Positions 21,501 to 35,511 of a stretch of DNA of 35,511 nucleotides are shown piece by piece. Where the stretch lies: assembly GCA_001179505.1 (NCBI GenBank), contig CDMY01000516.1, positions 1 through 35,511 of the forward strand. The letters are read 5' to 3'. This DNA is from Vitrella brassicaformis (Eukaryota; Sar; Vitrellaceae). A program made the translations under genes and the position numbers. How positions within the stretch are numbered: the stretch's first letter is position 1; every line of letters begins with the position of its first letter. The notes beneath the pieces are model-generated. The model worked only from the letters and a program-made list of their open reading frames with translations. It was not told the origin of the DNA and did no database searches.

Positions 21501-22846
21501 GCTGCACTTGATGCTGCCGTGGCTGCGTTGTCGTCAGATGGCTGCCGGTGGCTTCTTTTCCCTCCGCCCGGAGACTCATCAGGTTCCTGGTGTTTCCCGT
21601 CATCTCGCGCCATCTCTCTCGGCTGGTCGATGTGGACCTCCAGCGCGACGGCCGCCTCGCTGGTGCTGCAGGACGCTCCACCTTCAGGCTCGCCCTCATG
21701 CTCCCTCTCAGGCTCGGCCCTCCTGGGTGTGGAGATGCCAAACAGTCCGTCTGCCGCCTCGTTGGCCATCTTGACGGCCACACTCTTGACCCACATCTGC
21801 TCATCATCCTCAATCCCAGTACCTAGACCGCAGTCGTCTCCCACACCCACACCCACACCGAGCTCGTGGACGTCAGGCAGCTCGTCGATGACGACTCTGG
21901 AGGCGGCAATGCTGAGCCCGTCGAGGGCCTCTTCAGTGGGGTAGGGGGAGGTCGGGCTCGTGGCCGCGGTGGACGCGTTGCGAACGGGGGAATAGGACGA
22001 CGTCTCGATCATCGTGGGTGTGGAGTCATGGTGGTCCTTCTTGGAAGGGATGAGCAGGGGGGTGTGATCGCCTTTGTTGCCAGTGGTGTCATGGGGGTCT
22101 GGTGAGGGCTTCTGCTGCTGGAGATGGGGATGGGGATGGGAGGGCCGCTGGAGGTCTTGCAGCTCCTTGAGTAGGTTGACGACGGCGGGCTTCTGGCTCT
22201 CGACCAGCCCCTGTCTGCTGCCGCTGTAGGCCATGTGGCCGTTCTCCGTCAAGACCAGCACAAAGTCACTGCCTTCGGTGTACTGGAACTGCACACACAC
22301 GCCAGCACAGCAGAGCGACAAGAGAGTGTGGTCAAAGGTGAGCAACGTTCCTGCAGGCTTGTATGCATGGCGGTGTGTCTGACCTGGTTGGTGACGAGCA
22401 GCACTGCCTTCGTCTGATCCCTTCTCAGCAGGCCCTGCGGCCCCAGCAAGGCGTCGAACACCGCTGAACCCGTGTGGGCGTCGAGTGCACTGACCAGTCA
22501 GACAGACAGCGACAGATGCCCATAATGGACATGGGCGCCGTCTGTCTGCCTCACACATGCAAGAACGCACCTGAATGGATCGTCGAGGAGGAAGACGTCG
22601 CGGTCCGAGTTGACGGCACGCGCCAGACTGCAAGCAGTGCACACACACGACGTCGACGTCATGTCATTCGCACACACACACACACACAGAGCACCCGACC
22701 CGCGCCCATACCTAATGCGCTGCTTCTGGCCGCCGGACATGGTGATGCCTCTCTCGCCGATCATGGTGCGATCGCCAGCTGGGAGCTGCCTCAGGTCAGA
22801 ATGCAGCTGACACGCCTCAAGCACCCTCAGATACCGACACTGCACA

Positions 22847-22877
<31 letters not shown>

Positions 22878-24347
22878 GCCAGGCAGGCAGCCAGGAAGGG
22901 GGTGCGTCAACCGATCCCCTCTCTCCGTCATAGTGTCAGCGGCTCACCTGGTCCATCTCGCTCCCGAAGAGGATGTTGTCCTTGACGGAGGCGTTGAGGA
23001 TCCACGCCTGCAGGCAATGTAACACACGACACGCCGCTTTGCTTTCTTCTCTCTCGGTGCGTTGGGTGTCTGCTGCCTTACTGTCTGTGGGACGTAGGTC
23101 ATCTTGGTCTCCCTCCGGACGCCGTATGACCCGCCCGTCAGCGGCACGTCTCCTAGGAGAGCCTGCAGCAACGACGACTTGCCACTACCTGTAACATCAC
23201 ACACACATGCGCTGCCTGCCTGATGGTGTGGGTGTGGTGCAGATCTGCACCAGACTCACTCACCGACAGGCCCGACGACGGCCACGAAGCTCCCCCTCAT
23301 GAGTTTCATCTGCACCTTGCTCAGCGTGCCGTCGCGGTCGAAGTTCTTGCTGCCTCTCCCGATGCCCGCCTTGACCATCCCCTCCTCGCCCCTCCGCTTG
23401 CCCCCCTTGCTGTCCGTCGGCTGGGGGGCGCCGCCGCTCACAGACCAGTCGAATGACGCCTGGTTGAAGGCGATGAGGGGCTGCTGGTCGGCGTAGGGGT
23501 CGCCGGGCGATGTGGCCATGTCCTTCAGCATCGGCACGGGCCTCCTGTCGGGCCGGTCGAGGAACACCTGGATGCGCCTGAGATGGACAGACAGGCAGAC
23601 AACAGACAGACAAGGTGCGCTTGTTTGTGTGTATGTATGTATGTGTGTGTGTGAGGGTTTGCAAACTATTCCTCACTTGACAGCGATGAGCACTTGCACG
23701 AGTGAGGTGAGGACCGACCCAAGCTGCATGAGGGGGAACCTCAAGACGGAGAAGAAGGCCACAGCCGTGAAGGCGCGGGACGCCGTCAGGTCACCACCTT
23801 TCTCCGACACAAGACAAGACAGACACGCGATCAGGTGGTTCCAGGGCTGCTCCTCCTGTGCCTTGTGCCCTACCGATGACGACGAACACGGCGATGCTCG
23901 CCGCCACGGCAAACACCGGCAGCACCAGCAGGCAGTACAGAGACGACGCAAACAGGAAGGTAAACCTGCATGGCATCGCATCGATGTCATGTCGATGCAT
24001 CAGTGACGCAACAAAGACATCCATGCATTGCAATGCATCCCCCCTTTTGTCTGTCTGTCTGGCTGTCCGTCCGTCGGTTTGCTGACCGACCGTTTGATGT
24101 AGAAGAGCTCCTTCTCCCTGAGTGTGAGTATCTGTCTGGTGAACTTCTTCTCCCACGACATATACTTGACCACACGTATTCCCGCGAGCACCTCGCTGCA
24201 GAGCTTGACCCGCCGGTCCGACACCTCCATCTGCCGCGTGCGGCACCGCTGCATCGCGTCGTTGATCCACCACGATACCGGTGCCATCAGTGCCAATCTG
24301 ATGTTGTGACAGAGACCAAGGGAGGGAGGGAGAGTGGTGTGGTGTGA

Positions 24348-24386
<39 letters not shown>

Positions 24387-25724
24387 AGGTTACATGAAGA
24401 TGCCGACGAGAGCCGCGTAGCCGAGCAGGTCGAATAAGAAATACGTGGCCAGCATTATCTGCGCGGGGGCCGCCCACACCTGGGTGTCACGGTGACACAC
24501 ACACACACACACACACACACATATGAACACACGCATGAGACATGCAGCCATTTTTGGCTAGATGTGTGTAGCCACCCGCCTGGTTGAGCAGAGGGAGGCA
24601 GATAAGGAACTGAGTGGTGTCAGTGGAGAGGATGTTGATCACACTCACGGACGCAAAAGCACTGCTCCTTCCCCGCTTGCCGCCGCCACCACCCCGCCCC
24701 TGGTCTGCCGTCCTGCTGCTGCCGCTACCGTAACCGCCACCATCAGCAAGAGCCGCCGACGGGGCAACCGTCAAAGCTGCATGCAGGCACACAGCACACA
24801 GACAACACACACGGAGGGAGGTGTGTGAGGGCTCTTACGTTTCGCCTAGATTGGTTGGTAGCTGAGCTGCCGACTGACAGACCTTTCCTGAAGACGAGTG
24901 CGATGGTGGTCGACCTGAGCCTCTGTCCGACGTGGAATGAGAAGTGCAGCTGCAGCTGGTTGGCGATGCCACCAGTCAGGGTGCAGGCAAACAGGCCGAT
25001 GGCCAGCCACAAAATGGTCCCGCCACTGTACCGATCCTCCACGGCCCTGCAGCCACGGTCCGTGGCACACACAGACGAGGGAGGGGGAGTGAGGGAAAGG
25101 CAGAGTACACTACTGGCCAGTAAAGCGTTGATTAATTATTCTTTTCCTCACTCAATCAGCCACCGGAAGACAATGGGAGTCAGCAACTGGGCGCTCACCC
25201 TATTGTCACACCACACACACAGAGAGAGATGTCAGGTCAGCCACCAATCGACGTGTCACGTTAGGGCCGTTCGTCCAGTACCACAGCATCATAAATATCC
25301 CGGCGCCCACAAACTCGCTGGCGTTCTGCCGGATGAACGCGGCTCCCACCGACAGCCCTTGCTGCGCACCGCAGATAGTCACACACACACGCACACACAC
25401 ACACAGACACAGGCGGAAAGCACCCATTGTGAGTCGCACAACTGAATCCACGGGCTCAGGCAAGTTTTTTGACCTTCCTCATTTGCAGGAATTCCTCCAG
25501 CAGGACGGCCGTCTTATCGCCAGTCGGCATCTCAAGCAAATCTGACACACACGACACACAAGTACACCGACGCCCTGCTGTGCAAGCGACCAGTGTCTTT
25601 GCTTCCTGACTTTTTTCTCACCATCGGCGCTCAGTTTGTTCTTCCTCCCCGCCCTCAGCAGTGGCCCCAGCCACGAGAACAGCGGATCCACGGGCAGCCG
25701 CGCAAACACTCTCTCTTTCGACAT
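18579..25724 (-). CDS. ABCC-type (MRP-like) ABC transporter, full length, short form
   Basis: A minus-strand gene of many exons with the order TMD1-NBD1-linker-TMD2-NBD2. It starts [19 protein letters not shown] at 25724, with no TMD0, like the short MRPs. TMD1 includes the ABCC stretch [23 protein letters not shown]1 has Walker A GSGKSSLL (split by an intron at about 23193-23264), signature [10 protein letters not shown] and Walker B VFLLDDPF, with Asp in place of the catalytic Glu as is usual in ABCC NBD1. A long, mostly polar linker (about 21200-22190) follows. TMD2 has [21 protein letters not shown]2 has Walker [10 protein letters not shown], a Q-loop ITQDP, signature [17 protein letters not shown], Walker [11 protein letters not shown] and switch IAHRL. 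The last exon (18579-about 18732) ends KGHFLTS. Such pumps export conjugated organic anions or drugs. Oddities are Glu in the NBD2 signature and a GC-AG intron at 24480-24579. Confidence 0.92.
22842..22877. repeat. (CA)n(GA)n microsatellite in an ABC-transporter intron
   Basis: In transcript sense this reads (CT)n then (TG)n directly in front of the acceptor TGCAG of the exon that begins the NBD1 piece leading to TMSGGQ. Confidence 0.75.
24352..24380. repeat. (TG)n microsatellite in an ABC-transporter intron
   Basis: About fourteen TG units. In transcript sense they are CA repeats just after the GTAACC donor of the exon ending GIFM. Confidence 0.8.
24480..24579 (-). other. probable GC-AG intron with (TG)n tract
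   Basis: This 100-base intron of the ABC transporter has, in transcript sense, donor AACCAG|GCGGGT and acceptor ACCCAG|GTG. The phase closes (phase 0) only with this GC donor; the neighbouring GT would shift the frame of the following TMD1 exon. The intron contains (TG)n at 24494-24521. Confidence 0.5.
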
Positions 25725-26037
25725 GATACCAACACCAAAGTCAGATCGCCGTCTGCACGGCACACGGCAGGCACACCATCTGGGGGGAAGACAAAAACCA
25801 AAACCGCCCTCTCTCGAGAAAGCTAAGCTCGCAGGCCGTGCGAGCTAAATTGAATTCGCTTCTCCCCCAGTCCCCCTTGAGGGCTTCCGACGCTCCCGGA
25901 GCATCGAGAAGGACGGCATCCTCGCCAATCAGAGAAGAAAAACGAGACAGCGAGGATGGCGGGGCGCTGAGGATCCGGTTCGACGCAGCTGGTAGAGTTT
26001 CGTTCGTCGAGTTCCGGGAGGCCTCCACACTCATCCG
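25725..26037. promoter_or_regulatory. divergent promoter region, ABC transporter / DYRK kinase
   Basis: 313 bases lie between the ATG of the minus-strand transporter and the ATG of the plus-strand kinase. No coding exon and no named element is recognised. Confidence 0.4.
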
Positions 26038-31117
<5,080 letters not shown>

Positions 31118-32203
31118 TACACTCACACATGCGATCAATCCACACACCGAGCGACAAGACCTTCAATTGAAGTGGCGACTGACTGTACGGGCCGGGCCTG
31201 CCTTTTGTAAATATCTTTCCACGTACCAACCAGCTGCGGCAGTGCAGTACCTTAGTAGCTCGCCACCTACCTCGCTGGCGGCATCCATCAGTGCGGTGGA
31301 TCTGATTTGGTTGGCGGGCTAAGCTTAGGTGGGTGGGGCGTGTAGCAACATCCATCCATGTGTGGCGAGGGCGAGACGAGACGAGGCGCAGCGTAGAGTG
31401 AGCGTGAATGCATGCGATGGCGGTTTCCTTCCTTTTTAAGTGAGTGGGAGAGAGCCGGCCTTCTGTCCGTGGGCGCGGGGTCGGGTGTGCCTGACTAGCC
31501 ATTCTGGTGATACCGATTGAGTGATCCGAGTCTCTGTCTGTCTGTTTCCTTCCTCCTAGTATCCTTTCGTGTCTCAATATCTGATATTGATGGTTTTGTC
31601 TGAGTGTCTGAGTGAGTGCCTTTGGTTATCAGTCAGCTCCTTAGTTGGCTTGCTTCCTTAATGACCGACCCTTTTTGCCGTTTTGGCCCCCTCTCCCCCC
31701 TCCCCCCTCTCTACCCTCCGTCTGTCTCCCGTCCTTGCTTCTTCCTTCTTGCTATGAGTACTCATGCATGTGTTGTGCTGTTCTGCCACATTGGACATCA
31801 ACTCACTGCAGAAGAGGTACACTATACACACGCAGATAGATATGATCACCGTGCAAATATGCAGATAGATCAGGTGGATGATGCAGCGACACGCACGTAC
31901 CACCAGGATACGATGCATGTCATACGTGCGCCTATCGACACACAGAGTAATCTAAGCTTGATCAATCAAACAATTGCCAAACCAAAAAGTACACGTACTT
32001 GCAGTGCAAAAATTACTCAGAGGCTACACTCAGTAAAGCCACACGACGCCATGTATGTGGGAGGCGCCCTCCCTCCTCCCGTCTCGCTCTTCCTCGCCCC
32101 CACACACGACGCAGCAGCTCAGAAGAAGACAGCGCTCAGACACGTATGTCATGCAGAAAGAAGACAGCGTTCAGAAGGCAGATATGTCCACTCACTCACT
32201 CGT
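31118..32203. other. intergenic, between two converging 3' ends
   Basis: This stretch lies between the DYRK stop (+) and the NYN-gene stop (-). It is AT-richer than most of the window around 31780-32040 (for example GATAGATATGATC, CAAACAATTGCC) and has pyrimidine-rich pieces at 31690-31750. The open frames here lack any motif and I do not call them genes. Confidence 0.45.
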
Positions 32204-33449
32204 CTACTTGCAGCCGAGAGACAAGAAGAACTCCTCGCAGGCTTCCATTTCAAGGTCGACATACATATCCTCAGCTGGCTCCTCGATAATCCCTTCCTCC
32301 TCCTCACTCTCTTCTTCTTCTTCCTCTTCACTGGCCTCGTCTCCCTCGTCCATTGGCGGAGACGGCGCCACTCGCGTTGAGAAGGCGTCGTAGTCATCAA
32401 ATACACCGGCAGGGGCCTCCTCCTCGTATCGATTTGGCCTGATCACCCTGAAGGTGTAGTTGCAGATCTGGCGTGCAGGCGGCTGTGTGGGCGGGGGCGG
32501 CTGCCGATGCTGTTCTTCTACTGGGAAGGGGTACGTCAGGCGGGGCCTCTGCGCCAGGCCATAGGTCGGATCCAGAGGGCCGATCTCGTGGAGATGGTCG
32601 ATGATAGGCTCTGTTTGTCCTTTTGCAGGTCGTTTGGCCAGCCTCATGTCGGCACTGCAAAAGAAGAAAACAACGCGCAAAAAAGAGAGATTAGGGGCCT
32701 GGCTCAGCGAGTGGATGACGTGCTACCTGAGTGAAGCGCCGAACGCTCCGACAAAGATCATCTTGTGAGGGGCAACCTGCTTCTTGATGTGCTACAGGGT
32801 GGGCTTGAAGTCCGCATCACCGCTGAACAGTATCACGCCATGCACATCAGGCTCGACGGCCGCCTGCGTCAGGAACGAGGCGATCAGCGGGTCGGCTCCC
32901 TTCTGCACGAGGTGGCACAGATTCGCCTTACAGCCGTAGCACTTGACTCTCTTCGGCTTGAGGCCAATCTGCTTGACTTCGAGGTTGAAGTGTGCCCTCT
33001 GGCTTGACAAGTCCCAATGAAGCCATGCCAGCTTGTTCCTATCGTTTTCCGCTCGCTGAAGCTGACGCTCGAGTGCGGCGCCGGTATAGCGGCTGGGGAG
33101 GGACCACGCCGTGTCGTCCAGATGTCTCTTGGGATCCACATTGACGAAGATGATGTGGCCGTCCACCAGCTGAATCGGGTGATCGGTCTTGGCTGCGAAG
33201 TCGGTGATCATGCCGAGGACGAGGCCTTCGAACTCTGAATGGTGAGGATTGACCTTCCTTGTCTGCCGCTGCTTCTTCTCATACTTGTACCAGCCCTGGA
33301 TAAAGTTGGCGCCGTCCACGATGAGCGCACAGCGAAGTACACGCTGAGGAAACAGAAGCGCACACACGCATATTCAGCCTCACAGCGCACTAGCGCCACT
33401 GCCATGGCCTTACTTGCTGTGACGAGCGGTGTGCTGAGGACCTGGCCAT
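32204..33449 (-). CDS. NYN-domain (PIN-like RNase, LabA/DUF88-type) protein with in-frame TAG
   Basis: Three minus-strand exons (33414-33449, 32727-33343, 32204-32654) join in phase and total 368 codons. Exon 2 holds a NYN domain: CALIVDGANF near its start, QKGADPLIASFLTQAAV in the middle and GVILFSGDADFKP near its end. These supply the conserved acidic residues of PIN-like nucleases (VDGAN, GADP, SGDAD). At 32792-32794 a TAG stop interrupts the frame (codon 196), yet the same frame continues at once with HIKKQVAPHKMIFVGAFG and splices in phase into exon 3, which ends in a long acidic region (EASEEEEEEESEEEE) and LSLGCK. Such proteins usually cleave RNA. The TAG is one base from CAG (Gln). 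It could be a sequencing error, a null allele or readthrough. It may be annotated elsewhere as a shorter protein ending at 32792. Confidence 0.8.
32792..32794 (-). other. in-frame TAG inside the NYN domain
   Basis: The stop lies between ADFKPTL and HIKKQVAP in an otherwise continuous exon (32727-33343). No GT-AG pair removes it while keeping the frame: the only nearby GT (before TAGCACATC) with the nearest AG shifts into a stop. Confidence 0.8.
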
Positions 33450-33750
33450 CGTCAAAACGACCTGAAGGAGAAAAGATTGTGTACGCGGTGTTTCAAAGGC
33501 TCCCGGAGAGGTGCAAAGGCTCCCGGCTCAAAGTTCTCCGGAGAGGCATGGGCTCAGTAGACCGCAAGTTGTATGCATGCGATCGGTCGAACGCCGCTTG
33601 GCCGGGAAACTGGAGCTGGCCGGCGATTTTCTGGCCGAAACGAAGCCGAACGTTTGCTTACCTCATCAGCCCACGATAACAAGCTGATTCCTTAGGAATG
33701 CATTCAGAAGCTACACCGCTATCCCACGAACCATTGAATTGACCATCATC
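33450..33750. promoter_or_regulatory. divergent promoter region with direct repeat
   Basis: 301 bases lie between the NYN-gene start (-) and the membrane-protein start (+). It contains CAAAGGCTCCCGG twice, at 33494-33506 and 33514-33526, 20 bases apart, with GGAGAGG following the first copy and again at 33539-33545. Repeats of this spacing could bind a regulator on one face of the helix; this is inference. Confidence 0.45.
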
Positions 33751-35437
33751 ATGGCGGACGATGCAGCGGGCCACATCGGATTCCACCCTCCTCAGCACGA
33801 CGGATCATCACCAGCCCCCATCCCCAATATCCACACGACGTATCACGCCCTCAAAGCTGGGGAGGCCCGGTGGGCACCGAGAGTGGTCAGCGGGGTCCTC
33901 TGGTGGCTTTCTCTCGGTGCCGTCACGTCCATTGTCCTGCTATCCTTGGTGAGAGGAGTACCATTCACGAAAGAAGACCCCGCGCCACTACAATAATGCA
34001 TTCCTTCGTGCAGGGACTTGAATCATACGCCGCCCTGCCGGTGTGTGTCGGCTTCCTGCCGTTGCTCATTCTCTCCTTCGTGTTGGTGCTGCGGTGGCTG
34101 GGGCTGGTGCTGAGCCGCCCCGAGTCTGTGCGTCACGCCGTGGAGGTGTCGCGGGTTCTGCTCGTGACCTGGAAGGAGGTGGCGGGCCTGCAGCTGTACC
34201 TGATGCTGGTCCTGCCGACGTTAATTATGCTACTACTGAGGGCCTTTGGCATTCTACTGACGCCTGCCGGTGAGCGCAGCGTGCGCATGGGATGGGCAGA
34301 CGTTGGTGTGTCTGTGGCGTCATGGATGTTCTGTCCTTTGTTTGCGCAGTGGGGGTCCTTTCGCCATTGGTATTGCTGGGGGTGTGTCATTTGATAGCAT
34401 GCGCCTGTCTGAAGGAGCCCGACGTCAATCCCACCGTGTCGGCGTGCGCAGGAGTACGTATGCAATACACACACCCACACGACGGCACAATCCCACATCA
34501 TGAATGATTCGATCTGTGTACATGTTCCCTTTCCTTGGTGCCCTCTCCCTGTGCAGTTGTATCTGGTCGCACAGGTCTGTGTACTGATATTGCGGCTTGA
34601 CGGCCACTACACGGCCCCCTGGACGGCTGTGCTGGTGCCGACCTTCCTTCTCTTCGGCGTGGTGTTTGTGCTGGCCGTCAAGAGCCGGCTCTTTCTCATA
34701 GTCCGCCTGCGGCTGCTGCAGTCACAATCGGCCCGTACGCCCCTCCTGGCGCCCAGACGCATCCAGGCCATTGACGAGTCGCGGATGCTGTCGCTGGCCG
34801 AGGAGTACCATAGGGTGCTGCTGATGTGCAGAATGGCCACCACTGCCATCGTCGCCATGCCGTGCTTGCTAATGGCAACGCTGATAGCCTCGCTGACGGT
34901 GGATGGCCTCATCCGGGAGACACCTGACCTGTGGGCGGTGGATGGGGTGTTTGTGGTGGTGTGGCTGGCGGTGTCTTGGAAGGTGATTGCGTATTGGAGC
35001 TTCACGTGTTCGCCGCTTATTCACAGCATGTGGGCACAGGACAAATGGATCTGGTGAGCGATGCATGTCTGCTGTGCAGCTCAGCTGTGGGTAAAGTAAG
35101 TAGATGGGAGACCTTCAAAACCCATGACGGGACGGTGTGCGTCTGTGTGCGTCTCCGTCTCGTGCCTGTTTGGCGTTCTATCCGTCGATTCGATGGGCGT
35201 GGGTGGGTGCATGGAGTAGATGGGAGACCGACCTCATGTGTGTCTGTGTGTTTCTGTGTGTGTGTGTACAGTTTGCATAACGATGATGTGATAGATCGTT
35301 GGATACGCGCGGAACATCGCCACAGACTCGTCCAGCAGTACCTCCGTCCATGTGTCTGCTTGTGGACAAAATGCACCGAAGGCTCAGGCACACATCCTCG
35401 TGCAACACACACACATCCCCGGCCGCCCATGCCATGA
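33751..35437 (+). CDS. multi-pass membrane protein, possibly TMEM185-like
   Basis: Five exons (33751-33948, 34014-34269, 34350-34453, 34557-35053, 35272-35437) join in phase. Exon 1 has a polar start (MADDAAGHIGFHPPQ) and a first hydrophobic helix (VLWWLSLGAVTSIVLLSL). Exon 2 gives VGFLPLLILSFVLVLRWLGL and LYLMLVLPTLIMLLL. Exon 3 gives LSPLVLLGVCHLIACA. Exon 4 gives LYLVAQVCVLILRLDG with PWTAVLVPTFLLFGVVFVL, then a loop and two more helices. The LRLD-(x)n-PWTAVLVP arrangement resembles the membrane core of TMEM185 (fragile-X-F associated) proteins; this match is tentative. If the GTGAGC donor at 35054 is not used, the protein stops at 35057 (DKWIW). With splicing it gains a tail, HNDDVIDRWIRAEHRHRL, and ends at 35435-35437. 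About eight hydrophobic helices are visible. Confidence 0.7.
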
Positions 35438-35511
35438 ATGCGTGAATGCACTCACTCACTGCTCTCAGACAAACCGCGGACACACCCACCCAGCACGCAC
35501 GCTCGGACCCC

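Noticed and set aside
21402-21944. A plus-strand open frame of 180 codons
   Set aside because: It lies fully antisense to the transporter linker exon and is Ser/Pro-rich only because the linker is biased.
31616-32380. A long plus-strand open frame (about 254 codons)
   Set aside because: Its right half is antisense to the well-supported last exon of the NYN gene, and the left half has no domain or codon signal; it looks like chance.

Overview
The window is nuclear DNA from an intron-dense, GC-rich eukaryote. Every confident gene is cut into short exons by introns of about 60-120 bases, and many of these introns carry (TG)n/(CA)n tracts. Three features fit a photosynthetic alveolate or another alga with a complex plastid: a plant-type DYRK kinase, a peroxiredoxin Q with a signal-plus-transit leader, and microsatellite-rich introns. 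A chromerid such as Vitrella is my best guess, but this is inference and not proven by the sequence. There is a 300-base run of N at 17740-18039.

Layout, left to right: an antisense cysteine-rich fragment (1-350, -); a protein with two C2 domains (about 411-3811, +); a CDK-like protein kinase (4200-6479, -); a small ubiquitin-specific-protease-like protein (7236-8233, +); an unrecognised small gene (8158-8710, -) followed by an unresolved stretch to about 9950; peroxiredoxin Q (10251-11263, +); an unrecognised gene with a C-terminal coiled coil (11783-13939, -); a U-box protein (14088-16922, +); a long gene-free stretch with the gap (16923-18578); an ABCC-type ABC transporter (18579-25724, -); a LisH plus plant-type DYRK kinase (26038-31117, +); a NYN-domain protein with an in-frame stop (32204-33449, -); and a multi-pass membrane protein (33751-35437, +).

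The genes do not form a pathway. Strands mostly alternate, which gives several head-to-head pairs: CDK/USP, coiled-coil/U-box, ABCC/DYRK and NYN/membrane protein. Their starts lie from about 150 to 760 bases apart, so each pair may share a promoter region. Two genes (USP-like, U-box) concern ubiquitin and two are CMGC kinases.

Exon limits were read by eye from GT-AG sites and reading-frame phase. Where the phase closes on both sides of every intron (peroxiredoxin, U-box, NYN, membrane protein, DYRK start) I am confident. In the C2 gene some joins remain open.
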